In this document: positions 46,667 to 56,846 of the stretch, piece after piece
Position numbering within the stretch: the first letter of the stretch is position 1
Layout of the letters: every line of letters starts with the position of its first letter
DNA from: Neptunomonas japonica JAMM 1380
Lineage (GTDB): Bacteria > Pseudomonadota > Gammaproteobacteria > Pseudomonadales > Balneatricaceae
Length of the DNA stretch: 64,000 bases
Assembly (NCBI RefSeq): GCF_016592555.1
Contig: NZ_AP014546.1
Span: forward strand, 4,031,482-4,095,481
Direction: 5' to 3'
The notes under the pieces: model-generated
Database searches by the model: none
Seen by the model: the letters and a program-made list of their open reading frames with translations, nothing else
What the model was told of the DNA's origin: nothing
Translations under genes and position numbers: made by a program

Positions 46667-47380
46667 GTGGCGAAAAGGTCAATATTGAATTCGCTATGGC
46701 GATACATATATTTAACATTGCTAACAGTATGTTTGTTATCACTAGCTATTATTGGCCTTTTTAAGGTTGTTAACCCTCCATCATCTTCTTTTATGTTGAT
46801 TGATCAATGGCAGAACCCTGAACGTGTCGTTCAACATACTTGGGTTGACCTTGAGGATATCTCACAGTGGATGCCATTAGCCGTTATTGCCAGTGAAGAC
46901 CAAGGCTTTGTTAAGCACTGGGGTATTGATACACAGGCATTAATGACCGCATTAAAGGATTATCGTAAAAAGGGCTCACTTCGGGGAGCAAGCACCATTT
47001 CTCAACAGACCGCCAAAAACCTTTTTCTTTGGAATGATAGACATTACATGCGTAAGGTTTTAGAACTGGGGCTTACATTGGGTTTGGAAGGTTTGTGGTC
47101 TAAAAGGCGTATTATGGAGGTTTATCTTAATATTGCAGAGTTTGGTGATGGTGTTTATGGCGTACAAGCAGCCAGCCAACATTTTTTTGGTATCAAAGCT
47201 CGCTACTTGACGAGAACACAGGCTGCTAAGCTAGCGGCTGTGCTGCCTAACCCTAAAAAATATAATGCAGGGCGCCCTTCTACTTATATAAGGAAACGTG
47301 TTGTTTGGATTACGCGCCAAATGAGACAGTTAGGAGGTACAAGTTCAATTCAGCCATTATTGCATGGTCAACAGCGTTAG
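46667..47380 (+). CDS. mtgA: Monofunctional peptidoglycan transglycosylase MtgA
   Basis: 237 aa from a GTG start with GGAGG 7 bases upstream. One N-terminal membrane anchor (about residues 14-34) precedes a GT51 glycosyltransferase domain with the catalytic glutamate in ASEDQGFVKHWGID, GASTISQQTAKNLFLW, and KRRIMEVYLNIAEFGDGVYG. It polymerises lipid II into glycan strands without transpeptidase activity. The stop overlaps the convergent puuD stop. The 231-base spacer from the GMC gene contains only an AGTCCT/AGGACT hairpin of uncertain meaning. Confidence 0.95.
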   Translation: MAKRSILNSLWRYIYLTLLTVCLLSLAIIGLFKVVNPPSSSFMLIDQWQNPERVVQHTWVDLEDISQWMPLAVIASEDQGFVKHWGIDTQALMTALKDYRKKGSLRGASTISQQTAKNLFLWNDRHYMRKVLELGLTLGLEGLWSKRRIMEVYLNIAEFGDGVYGVQAASQHFFGIKARYLTRTQAAKLAAVLPNPKKYNAGRPSTYIRKRVVWITRQMRQLGGTSSIQPLLHGQQR

Positions 47381-48558
47381 TTTTTTTGTAGCCAGTCAGC
47401 AAGGGCTGCTCTTTCTTTGTCCGTCATACCTGTCTTATTCATAAATGGCATATCTTTGGAGATAACGACGCGAGCATGAATGCGAGGAAGCCAGTTCATT
47501 ATCTGTTTTTTTGTATCATAAATGACGCCTGCCGGAGCTGTTGAAAATAGCTCATCAGTCGGGGTAGCACTGTGACAGCTGTTACAGCGTTGCTGAATCA
47601 AGCTAATCGCGGCGCTATCAGACAGTGTTTTGCTGGAAGCACCCAGGCTTACAGGTTTAGGCGCTATGATCCAAGCCAGTGCCATAAACGCTAGCAATGC
47701 CGAAACTAAAATAAGTGGCTTAACAATGCCTTTATGTCGTAAATTAAAGAAATGACGTGCCCACGCTGCAATTAACATTATTGCCCCCAAAACTAGCCAG
47801 CCGTATTCGTGGCCATATGTCATTGGGTAGTGGCTGCTTAGCATAATAAATAGCACGGGTAAGGTTGCGTAGTTATTATGCGTTGAGCGTAATTTAGCGT
47901 TAACTCCGTATTTTGGATCAGGCGCCTCACCTTTTTTAACGGCTGCTACTAGTGCGCGTTGTGCGGGCATAATGCCGACAAGTACATTTGCCGCCATACA
48001 GGTACCAATGATCGCACCTATGTGAATATAAGCACCTCTATCACTCAAGACCAAGCTTAGAGCAAAGGCAATCAGGGTCAGTAAAACCAACATAACCAGG
48101 CCAAATATCAAGCCATGATTAACTATTGGTGACTTACATGCTAAATCATAAATAATGACTCCGCCAAGAATGCTACCCAAACCGATAGTAATAGCACTGA
48201 GCTGAGATATGTCTGCTTTACTTGTATCTATTAGGTAGGCATCAGCACCGACATAATAGATTAAGCTGAGTAATAAAAACCCCGTTATCCAGGTACTGTA
48301 TGCTTCCCATTTGAACCAATGCAGAGTCTCTGGCATCTGCTCAGGTGCGAGTCGGTACTTGGCTACTTCGTAAAAACCACCTCCGTGTATTGCCCAGAGA
48401 TCACCAGAAATACCTTTGTCTTTTTTCCATTGAGGAGGGTTTTGTAGTGTGTTATCCAACCAGATGAAATAGAAAGAGGCGCCAATCCAAGCAATGGCGG
48501 TGACTACGTGCAAGAAACGTAGTATCAAGCTGATCCAATCTATTAGGTAAGGATCCAT
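47377..48558 (-). CDS. puuD: Membrane urate hydroxylase/oxidase PuuD with cytochrome c domain
   Basis: 393 aa. About eight membrane helices (residues about 8-300) contain family features such as WISLILRFLHVVTAIAWIGA, IHGGGFYEVAKYRLAP and LHWFKWEAYSTWITGF. A periplasmic C-terminal cytochrome c domain (about 315-393) carries one heme site, CNSCH, and a distal DMPFMNKTGMTDKER. PuuD oxidises urate to 5-hydroxyisourate and passes electrons to the respiratory chain instead of directly to oxygen. It points to purine breakdown and is divergent from a purine transport/deaminase cluster. No genes for hydroxyisourate, OHCU or allantoin steps are in the window. Confidence 0.9.
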   Translation of the reverse strand: MDPYLIDWISLILRFLHVVTAIAWIGASFYFIWLDNTLQNPPQWKKDKGISGDLWAIHGGGFYEVAKYRLAPEQMPETLHWFKWEAYSTWITGFLLLSLIYYVGADAYLIDTSKADISQLSAITIGLGSILGGVIIYDLACKSPIVNHGLIFGLVMLVLLTLIAFALSLVLSDRGAYIHIGAIIGTCMAANVLVGIMPAQRALVAAVKKGEAPDPKYGVNAKLRSTHNNYATLPVLFIMLSSHYPMTYGHEYGWLVLGAIMLIAAWARHFFNLRHKGIVKPLILVSALLAFMALAWIIAPKPVSLGASSKTLSDSAAISLIQQRCNSCHSATPTDELFSTAPAGVIYDTKKQIMNWLPRIHARVVISKDMPFMNKTGMTDKERAALADWLQKN

Positions 48559-48914
48559 ATTTCATGCCTCTTATTACGTCACTAACATGATAAAATGCAA
48601 AGACTTGGTGCATTACAGAATGAGAAAGTATCTGTTTATCAAAGGTAACGAATATTTAATAGTTTGTTTTTGAATGATTTTTTATTTCTTGTGAAGCTTA
48701 TTTAGCTCCCATCTGAAATAATCTTTGTATTTAAGTTATTCAAAAACTTGTCTTGTTAGTCAGGTTTTGTATTAATTCTGCCATTGTGCGTTAAAAATAA
48801 GAATCTATTTTTGAGCGGTTGGCTGGTTTTTTGCATTTCTAGAGAAACTAATTTTACGTTAGTACTATGCAGTACATGATGCAAAAAATGCTTAACGGTG
48901 AGAAGAGGACACAC
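48559..48914. other. Gene-free spacer between puuD and the nucleoside transporter operon
   Basis: 356 bases, AT-rich, shared by two divergent genes and therefore expected to hold both promoters and any purine-responsive operator. No convincing palindrome, riboswitch or gene was recognised by eye. Frames across it (such as 48756-48971 minus) lack coding support. Confidence 0.5.
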
Positions 48915-50528
48915 ATGAACACTCCTACGGCAAGTTTTCAGCCTGATCGCCCCAAACGGCTTATTATGCATGGTATTACCAAGCAGTATCCTGGTTGCTT
49001 AGCAAACGATAGCATTGATATTGATATCGGTGTAGGAGAGATACATGCCTTGCTGGGTGAGAACGGCGCAGGTAAAAGTACCTTGATGAAAATTATTTAC
49101 GGTGTCGTTAAACCCGATGCTGGAGAGATCACTTGGGAAGGTGACAAGATCCGCATTAAAGACCCCGCACATGCCAGGAAATTAGGCGTAGGTATGGTGT
49201 TTCAGCACTTTTCTTTGTTTGAAACGCTTACTGTTACCGAAAATATCGCTTTAGCACTGGGGGATGAGGCTAAGGATATGAAAGCCTTGGCTGAAAAAAT
49301 ACGCACGGTATCGGCACATTATGGAATGGCGCTTAATCCTGAGCGCTATGTAAATTCATTATCGGTAGGAGAAAGGCAACGCGTTGAGATCGTACGTTGT
49401 CTTGTACAAGATATTCGTTTGCTCATCTTAGATGAACCCACATCAGTGTTAACACCTCAAGAGGTCGATACGCTTTTTGTTACGTTACGTCGTTTAGCTG
49501 AAGAAGGCTGCAGTATCTTATTTATTAGCCATAAATTAAACGAAGTTAAGGCTTTATGTCATCGTGCTACTGTATTGCGCGCAGGACGTGTATCAGGTGC
49601 TTGTCTTCCTTCTGAGGAAGATGCATCTAGTATGGCACGGATGATGGTAGGCGATGAAACCCCTATCAATATGGATTACGACAAGGTTCAGGGGGAGGAT
49701 ATATTTTTACAAATTCGCGGTTTGAGCCGTATCAGTGAAGACCCTTTCGGTGTTGATTTAAAAAATATTAATTTGGATGTTCATGCCGGTGAAATTGTTG
49801 GTATTGCCGGTGTTGCGGGTAATGGTCAAGAAGAGTTATTAGCAGCACTTAGTGGCGAAGACATTATTAAAAACCATGATGCTATTCATTTTCCCTGTGG
49901 CCCGGTTGGAAATTTATCCCCAGACAAACGCCGCGGCAAAGGACTCGCTTTTGTGCCTGAAGAACGCTTGGGGCGCGGTGCGGTACCAGATATGAGCTTG
50001 AAAGATAATGCCCTGCTAACCGGTTTTTTAACTGGCTTGATTAAAAATGGCATGATTGATCATGAGAGCACGGAAAGCTTTGCGAAAAAAATCATCAAAA
50101 AATTCAAAGTAAAGACGCCCAATAGCGGCACGCATGCGAAAAGCTTATCGGGTGGTAACCTGCAGAAGTTTATTATTGGTCGTGAGATTATGCAAAATCC
50201 ACGACTTTTAATAGCAGCCCATCCCACGTGGGGAGTCGATATTGGTGCGGCAACGGCTATTCATCAGGCATTGATTGAATTGCGAGATAACGGCGCAGCT
50301 ATTTTGATCGTTTCAGAGGATATTGATGAGCTATTTCAAATATCAGATCGCCTGTGTGCTGTATGTGATGGGGCTCTCTCCCCGATTAAAGCTGCTCCAG
50401 ATACAACCGTAGAAGAAGTCGGGCGCTGGATGGCTGGCATATTTGATGCGGACGTTTGTGACGCCCAAGCGCTCGAAACCCAATCAGTTTCTGCACAAGC
50501 AACGGCTGGCGCCGTTCAGACTCATTAA
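48915..50528 (+). CDS. Nucleoside/purine ABC transporter ATP-binding protein (YufO/NupO type)
   Basis: 537 aa from the ATG at 48915; the frame opens 16 codons earlier, but AGAGG sits 6 bases before this ATG. It contains two tandem ABC domains. The first has Walker A GENGAGKST, signature LSVGERQRVEI and Walker B LLILDEPTS. The second is degenerate, with GVAGNGQEELLAAL in place of Walker A, signature LSGGNLQKFIIGREI, and AAHPTWGVDIGAA instead of the usual Walker B. This matches the RbsA-like ATPases that serve BMP-family nucleoside importers. It is followed by two permease genes and three purine-related genes on one strand. Confidence 0.92.
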   Translation: MNTPTASFQPDRPKRLIMHGITKQYPGCLANDSIDIDIGVGEIHALLGENGAGKSTLMKIIYGVVKPDAGEITWEGDKIRIKDPAHARKLGVGMVFQHFSLFETLTVTENIALALGDEAKDMKALAEKIRTVSAHYGMALNPERYVNSLSVGERQRVEIVRCLVQDIRLLILDEPTSVLTPQEVDTLFVTLRRLAEEGCSILFISHKLNEVKALCHRATVLRAGRVSGACLPSEEDASSMARMMVGDETPINMDYDKVQGEDIFLQIRGLSRISEDPFGVDLKNINLDVHAGEIVGIAGVAGNGQEELLAALSGEDIIKNHDAIHFPCGPVGNLSPDKRRGKGLAFVPEERLGRGAVPDMSLKDNALLTGFLTGLIKNGMIDHESTESFAKKIIKKFKVKTPNSGTHAKSLSGGNLQKFIIGREIMQNPRLLIAAHPTWGVDIGAATAIHQALIELRDNGAAILIVSEDIDELFQISDRLCAVCDGALSPIKAAPDTTVEEVGRWMAGIFDADVCDAQALETQSVSAQATAGAVQTH

Positions 50529-50539
50529 AGGAGTGCTAG

Positions 50540-51637
50540 ATGTTTCTTAAATTAGAACCGCGTGCTGAACACTCCCGCAAGATGGCTTATTTATCCCCCT
50601 TGTTAGCCGGTGTTCTTACCCTAATGACCGGAGGTATCTTTTTTTACCTGCAGGGGCATGATCCTCTTTTTGCACTACAAACGATGCTTTATACGCCTAT
50701 ATCAGATACTTATGGTTTAGCTGAGCTGTGCGTGAAAACGGCACCAATATTACTTTGTGCTATTGGTTTGGCCATCGTATTTAAGGCACAAGTGTGGAAT
50801 ATAGGGGCTGAAGGGCAACTTTTGATTGGTGGGCTTGCTGCCAGCGCGCTAGCGGTCAATATTATCGAAGTGGAAGCAGCGTGGGCTTTGCCGGCAGTGA
50901 TGTTGGCGGGAATTGTTGGTGGTGCTTTATGGGCATTACTCGCGGCTTGGCTGAAAACTCACTTCAATGCGAATGAAATCCTAACAACCATCATGTTTAA
51001 CTACATAGCACTTAACTTACTTATTTTCTCGGTACATGGACCGTTGAAAGATCCTGATGGCTTTAATTTTCCAGAGTCCGCCATGTTTGGTGACGCTTCC
51101 TTGTTGCCAGTATTAGTGGAAGATACTCGTGTACACGCTGGTATCTTGTTTGCTTTGCTAGCGGTGGTAGTTATTTGGGTTTTATTAGCAAGAAGCTTTA
51201 TCGGATTTCAAATAAAGGTATTGGGGCTAGACGCCAGTGCCGCAAGGCTGGCTGGCTTTAAGGATAAAAAGCTTGTATGGATTGCTATGTTAGTTAGTGG
51301 CGGTTTGGCAGGCCTTGCCGGTGCAGGTGAAGTAGCAGGTCCATTAGGGCAGCTAGTACCACAAATATCTCCGGGCTATGGCTATGCCGCCATCATTGTG
51401 GCTTTTTTAGGACGCTTACACCCCATAGGTATTTTGTTTGCTAGCCTGTTAATGGCCCTTATTTATATGGGTGGAGAGATGGCTCAGATTGAGTTGAATA
51501 TGCCGCTGGCTATTACTGGTTTGTTTCAAGGGATGCTGCTGTTTTACCTTCTCGCTTGTGATGTATTGATAGGTTACAAAATTAAATTTCCTTGGTCGGG
51601 TATGGATACAGTGACAAGCCGTGTGGAGCAACAATAA
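50540..51637 (+). CDS. Nucleoside/purine ABC transporter permease (YufP type)
   Basis: 365 aa, eight or more membrane segments, BPD_transp_2 family. Characteristic features are KTAPILLCAIGLAIVFKAQV followed by WNIGAEGQLLIGGLAASALA, AWLKTHFNANEILTTIMFNYIA, and GLAGLAGAGEVAGPLGQL. It lies 11 bases after the ATPase gene. Its stop overlaps the next permease gene as TAATG, which indicates translational coupling and heterodimer formation. Confidence 0.92.
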   Translation: MFLKLEPRAEHSRKMAYLSPLLAGVLTLMTGGIFFYLQGHDPLFALQTMLYTPISDTYGLAELCVKTAPILLCAIGLAIVFKAQVWNIGAEGQLLIGGLAASALAVNIIEVEAAWALPAVMLAGIVGGALWALLAAWLKTHFNANEILTTIMFNYIALNLLIFSVHGPLKDPDGFNFPESAMFGDASLLPVLVEDTRVHAGILFALLAVVVIWVLLARSFIGFQIKVLGLDASAARLAGFKDKKLVWIAMLVSGGLAGLAGAGEVAGPLGQLVPQISPGYGYAAIIVAFLGRLHPIGILFASLLMALIYMGGEMAQIELNMPLAITGLFQGMLLFYLLACDVLIGYKIKFPWSGMDTVTSRVEQQ

Positions 51638-52563
51638 TGGATATTGATCTGATTACAAATATTCTTTACGCCATGATACGTACGGGTACACCGCTGTTAA
51701 TTGTAGCGTTAGGCGAAATGGTATGTGAAAAAAGCGGCGTGTTAAATCTAGGCCAAGAAGGCATGATGCTGATGGGTGCTGTGGCTGGGTTTATCGCGAC
51801 ATGGCTGACAGGTAATCTATTCTTTGGCTTCTTGATGGCGATTGTTGCCGGTATTGTCATGTCGCAATTATTTGCCATGATAGCGTTAGGGCTTAATGCT
51901 AACCAAGTAGCGACAGGGTTAGCGTTGACCATTTTTGGAGGCGGTTTATCGGCGTTTATTGGTTCAAGCTTTGTGGGTAAACCTATTGAAGGGTTGGAAG
52001 TGATTGCTATCCCGTTTCTTAGCGATATCCCTTTAATCGGTAAAATGTTATTTGCTCAAGACTTAGTTGTTTACCTCTCTTTTGTCTTATTTGGTGTTAT
52101 TTTTTGGTTTTTCCGCTCCAGCCGTACAGGCTTAATTGTAAAGGCTGTTGGAGAGAACCCGCATGCTGCTAATGCGATCGGTTTGCCGGTCATGCGTACG
52201 CGTTATTTGGCCGTCGGTTTTGGTGGAGCAATGGCGGGTTTAGCCGGAGGTTATCTATCTTTGGCTTATACACCTTTATGGGCTGAAAACATGACAGCTG
52301 GGCGCGGTTGGATTGCACTAGCATTGGTTGTCTTTGCTAGTTGGCGTACTGAAAGAATATTACTGGGTGCTTATCTATTTGGTTTAGCTAGTATTCTACA
52401 TTTGGTAGCACAAGGCTTAGGGTTTGCCGTCTCGCCAAACCTATTAGCGATGCTACCTTATATTGCTACCGTGTTGGTGTTGGTAATGATGTCGCGCAAT
52501 CAAGGGCGCAGTAAAATGTATGCGCCAATCTCTTTAGGCAAACCTTTTCATGCGGGAGCTTAG
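51637..52563 (+). CDS. Nucleoside/purine ABC transporter permease (YufQ type)
   Basis: 308 aa from the ATG at 51637, selected because it overlaps the preceding stop by one base (TAATG); the longer frame to 51592 would overlap the upstream gene by 46 bases. BPD_transp_2 family landmarks are GEMVCEKSGVLNLGQEGMML, GLNANQVATGLALTIFGGGL and AVGENPHAANAIGLPVMRTR. It forms the channel with the previous permease. The deaminase gene starts 5 bases after its stop. Confidence 0.93.
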   Translation: MDIDLITNILYAMIRTGTPLLIVALGEMVCEKSGVLNLGQEGMMLMGAVAGFIATWLTGNLFFGFLMAIVAGIVMSQLFAMIALGLNANQVATGLALTIFGGGLSAFIGSSFVGKPIEGLEVIAIPFLSDIPLIGKMLFAQDLVVYLSFVLFGVIFWFFRSSRTGLIVKAVGENPHAANAIGLPVMRTRYLAVGFGGAMAGLAGGYLSLAYTPLWAENMTAGRGWIALALVVFASWRTERILLGAYLFGLASILHLVAQGLGFAVSPNLLAMLPYIATVLVLVMMSRNQGRSKMYAPISLGKPFHAGA

Positions 52564-52568
52564 GCTAG

Positions 52569-53936
52569 ATGACTGAAAGCAGCTCCCTGTGGATAAAAAA
52601 CCCACTGGCTATTTTGTCTAACTCTGAAGACGATGCGCGCGGCGGCATTGTTGTTGAAGATGGAAAAATTATTGAGCTGGTGGCTGCAGGAGAAGTGCCC
52701 GCTCAGTCATGTGATCAGGTTTATGATGCCAGCCAGCATGTCATACTGCCGGGGTTGATTAATACTCACCACCACTTTTACCAAACACTGACTCGCGCTT
52801 ACCCAGGTGCCTTGAACAAAGAGCTGTTTCCTTGGTTGAAAACGCTCTATCCCCTGTGGGCAGGCTTAGAGCCTGAAATGCTTGCTTCTGCCAGCCGCTT
52901 AGCGTTAACCGAGTTGATGTTATCGGGTTGCACGTTGGCAGCAGACCATCATTACCTGTTTCCTGACGGTATGGAGAATGCCATTGATGTACAGGTTGCT
53001 GAGGCTAATAAGCTCGGTATACGGGTGATGTTGACGCGAGGCTCGATGAGTCTTGGCGAGAAAGATGGAGGCTTGCCACCACAAACAACGGTTCAAAGTG
53101 AAGAACAAATATTGAGTGATAGTGAGCGACTTATCCACCGATATCACCAACGCGGTGAAGGCGCCATGATTCAAATAGCATTGGCCCCCTGCTCGCCTTT
53201 TTCAGTAACACCCGAAATCATGAAAGCGAGTGCATTACTAGCACAACGTCATGATGTACGCCTGCATACTCACTTAGCTGAAACCATCGATGAAGAAACA
53301 TTCTGTTTAGAACGTTTTGGTATGCGCACTGTTGATTATCTTGAGAGCGTAGGTTGGTTATCAGCACGCACTTGGCTAGCACATGGTATTCACTTTGATG
53401 ATGACGAGATTCGTCGTTTAGGTCAGGCAGGTGTGGGTGTATGCCACTGCCCTACGTCTAATATGATGCTGGCATCAGGTATTGCCCGCACAAAAGAGTT
53501 AGAAGCTGCAGGTGTACCCGTTGGCTTAGGTGTGGATGGCTCGGCATCAAATGATGGCTCTAATATGATTCAGGAAGTTCGTCAGGCTTTGTATCTGCAG
53601 CGCTTACGTTATGGCTCATCCGCCGTAACGCACTTTGATGCATATCGCTGGGCTACACAGGGCTCTGCTGCTGTTTTAGGACGAAGTGATGTAGGAAAAA
53701 TAGCACTAGGTAAGCAGGCAGATTTGGCGATGTTTATGTTAGATGAGCTACGTTTTTCAGGCAGTCATGACCCATTAGCCGCCTTACTACTTTGTGGTGC
53801 TGAAAAAGCGGATCGCGTTATGGTTGCTGGGCATTGGACTGTCGAAGATGGTGAAGTATCAGGTGTTGATAGGCATGCACTCATTGCGGAACATAGCGCT
53901 TTAGCTAAAAAGCTGGCGACTAAGCTGTCGCACTAG
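52569..53936 (+). CDS. 8-oxoguanine deaminase
   Basis: 455 aa, amidohydrolase superfamily. The metal-binding HxH is in GLINTHHHFYQTLTRAYPG, further ligands are in HTHLAETIDEE and LAHGIHFDDDE, and the catalytic aspartate is in GLGVDGSASNDGSN. The segment LNKELFPWLKTLYPLWAGL matches the 8-oxoguanine deaminase of Pseudomonas aeruginosa (PA0142) as I remember it, and differs from cytosine or guanine deaminases. It converts 8-oxoguanine to urate, which is the substrate of PuuD encoded nearby. It is in one operon with the nucleoside/purine ABC permeases. Confidence 0.85.
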   Translation: MTESSSLWIKNPLAILSNSEDDARGGIVVEDGKIIELVAAGEVPAQSCDQVYDASQHVILPGLINTHHHFYQTLTRAYPGALNKELFPWLKTLYPLWAGLEPEMLASASRLALTELMLSGCTLAADHHYLFPDGMENAIDVQVAEANKLGIRVMLTRGSMSLGEKDGGLPPQTTVQSEEQILSDSERLIHRYHQRGEGAMIQIALAPCSPFSVTPEIMKASALLAQRHDVRLHTHLAETIDEETFCLERFGMRTVDYLESVGWLSARTWLAHGIHFDDDEIRRLGQAGVGVCHCPTSNMMLASGIARTKELEAAGVPVGLGVDGSASNDGSNMIQEVRQALYLQRLRYGSSAVTHFDAYRWATQGSAAVLGRSDVGKIALGKQADLAMFMLDELRFSGSHDPLAALLLCGAEKADRVMVAGHWTVEDGEVSGVDRHALIAEHSALAKKLATKLSH

Positions 53937-54046
53937 AATACTTTTATACTAGAAAAACCTGACCATTAGGTTATGATTTCTGACAATGTTATGTCTTTTC
54001 ATTTTTTTGTAAGACATATGAAGCTTTGATTGATGAGGGATATTTG

Positions 54047-54556
54047 ATGGGACAGTCGCCATACAGTAAAGATTTTCCAGTAACTTGGGAGGAGCTGCAT
54101 CGCAACTCCCGCGCGCTATCATGGCGATTGCTGGAGCTAGGTCCGTGGAAAGGTATTATCGCCATCACTCGTGGAGGCTTAGTGCCTGCTGCTATTCTCG
54201 CTCGTGAGCTAGATATTCGTTTGATCGATACTGTATGCGTTACCAGCTATGGTGTTAACGACGAAGGCGATGCAGCAATGCACCAGGGAGAGCTGAACAT
54301 TCTTAAAAGTGTCGAAGGCGATGGCGAAGGCTTTTTGCTGGTAGATGACCTCGTTGATACGGGTAAAACAGCGCGCTGTGTACGTGAAATGCTACCAAAA
54401 GCACATTTCGTAACGCTCTATGCCAAACCTGCTGGCCGCCCGTTGGTTGATACGTATGCGATGGAAGTCAGTCAGGATACTTGGATTAGATTCCCGTGGG
54501 ATATGGAGTACACCTTCTCAACGCCGTTAGCCGATAGAACAAACAACCCGGGCTGA
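54047..54556 (+). CDS. gpt: Xanthine phosphoribosyltransferase
   Basis: 169 aa from the ATG at 54047, with AGGGA 6 bases upstream; an in-frame TTG seven codons earlier lacks a site. It aligns with E. coli Gpt: [36 protein letters not shown], the PRPP-binding loop [32 protein letters not shown] and [10 protein letters not shown]. It makes XMP (and GMP or IMP) from xanthine, guanine or hypoxanthine and PRPP. Between a purine importer and two deaminases it represents the salvage branch of the cluster. The 110 bases after the deaminase gene contain no recognisable terminator. Confidence 0.93.
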   Translation: MGQSPYSKDFPVTWEELHRNSRALSWRLLELGPWKGIIAITRGGLVPAAILARELDIRLIDTVCVTSYGVNDEGDAAMHQGELNILKSVEGDGEGFLLVDDLVDTGKTARCVREMLPKAHFVTLYAKPAGRPLVDTYAMEVSQDTWIRFPWDMEYTFSTPLADRTNNPG

Positions 54557-54601
54557 GCATTTTAGCCAATAATAAAAAGTATTTTAACGAGGATTTTGGT
54601 A

Positions 54602-55687
54602 ATGAAAAAAATCGTGTTGAAAAAACTCCTAACCGGCTTAATTGCTGGCGTAGGTTTAGTAGCAACATTAGGTGCTCAAGCCGCTGACCCTTTCAAAGTA
54701 GGTTTTGTATACGTAGGGCCTGTAGGTGATCATGGTTGGAGTTATCAACATGACCAGGGACGTTTGGCTGTTGAGAAGCATTTTGGCGATAAGGTAAAAA
54801 CAACCTATGTTGAGAATGTACCTGAAGGTGCTGATGCTGAGCGCGTTATCCGTAACCTTGCTAAAACTGGCCACGACCTAATTTTTACAACTTCGTTTGG
54901 TTTTATGAACCCAACGTTGAAAGTTGCTAAGCGCTTTCCTAAAGTGACATTTGAACATGCGACGGGCTATAAGTTAAAGAAAAATGTCGGTACTTACATA
55001 TCGAATACCTATGAAGGCCGTTATATCGCAGGTTTTACTGCTGCAAAAATGACCAAGTCTAACAAAATCGGCTATATCGCCTCTTTCCCTATACCTGAAG
55101 TTATTCGTGATATTAACGCGGTACAGATGGCGTTGAATAAGTATAATCCGGATGCTGAATTAAAAATTATTTGGGTTAATAGCTGGTTCGATCCAGGTAA
55201 AGAAGCAGATGCCGCTAATGCTATGATGGATCAGGGTGTGGATGTTATTTTGCAACACACTGATAGCCCAGCAGCAATGCAGGCAGCCAATAGACGTGGT
55301 GCCTATGCAGTAGGTCAGGCTTCTGATATGTCTAGCTTTGGTGAAAAAGCGCACATCCTTTCAGTTGTGGATAACTGGTCTCCCTTCTACATTAAACGCG
55401 TTCAGCAAGTGATGGATGGTACGTGGAAGTCTGAAGATCATTGGGGTGGCATGGCTGAAGAAGAGATTGTTATTCCTGAGTTCAGTGATAGTGTCCCTCA
55501 AGATGTTGTAGCAGAAGCTCAAGCGTTGATTGCTCAAATTAAAGCAGGAACTCTACACCCATTTGCGGGTCCGATTAAAAACCAGGCGGGTGAACTTAAA
55601 GTAGCCGAAGGCGAGATTTTACCGCACGGTGATATGGCAGGCATGAACTGGTATGTAGAAGGTGTTCCAGGTGAAATTCCTCGTTAA
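54602..55687 (+). CDS. BMP-family purine/nucleoside-binding lipoprotein-like protein
   Basis: 361 aa from the ATG at 54602, with GAGG 9 bases upstream; a TTG two codons earlier is too close to that site. A Sec signal peptide ends near LGAQAA, and there is no lipobox cysteine, so it is a soluble periplasmic protein unlike TmpC/PnrA lipoproteins. The Bmp domain shows KVGFVYVGPVGDHGWSYQHD, HDLIFTTSFGFMNPTLKVA, GRYIAGFTAAKM and DVILQHTDSPAAMQAA. It supplies ligand to the YufO/P/Q-type ABC importer encoded upstream, and in this subgroup the ligand is probably a purine base or nucleoside. A terminator follows. Confidence 0.9.
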   Translation: MKKIVLKKLLTGLIAGVGLVATLGAQAADPFKVGFVYVGPVGDHGWSYQHDQGRLAVEKHFGDKVKTTYVENVPEGADAERVIRNLAKTGHDLIFTTSFGFMNPTLKVAKRFPKVTFEHATGYKLKKNVGTYISNTYEGRYIAGFTAAKMTKSNKIGYIASFPIPEVIRDINAVQMALNKYNPDAELKIIWVNSWFDPGKEADAANAMMDQGVDVILQHTDSPAAMQAANRRGAYAVGQASDMSSFGEKAHILSVVDNWSPFYIKRVQQVMDGTWKSEDHWGGMAEEEIVIPEFSDSVPQDVVAEAQALIAQIKAGTLHPFAGPIKNQAGELKVAEGEILPHGDMAGMNWYVEGVPGEIPR

Positions 55688-55712
55688 ATAGGAAAGACAA
55701 TCTAAGGAACAC

Positions 55713-55736
55713 GAGGGGGCTTATGCCCCCTTTTTT
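55713..55736 (+). terminator. Rho-independent terminator after the BMP-family binding protein
   Basis: AGGGGGC (55714-55720) pairs with GCCCCCT (55725-55731) across a TTAT loop, followed by a T run to 55736. The adenine-deaminase gene begins 33 bases later, so its expression depends on read-through or its own promoter. Confidence 0.88.
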
Positions 55737-55738
55737 GA

Positions 55739-56776
<1,038 letters not shown>

Positions 56777-56846
56777 ACGCGCTATTCATGTTACTTAGGT
56801 TTAGTATAGGCCCTCACACTAAACCATTATCTGCGGCAGTAGAGCG

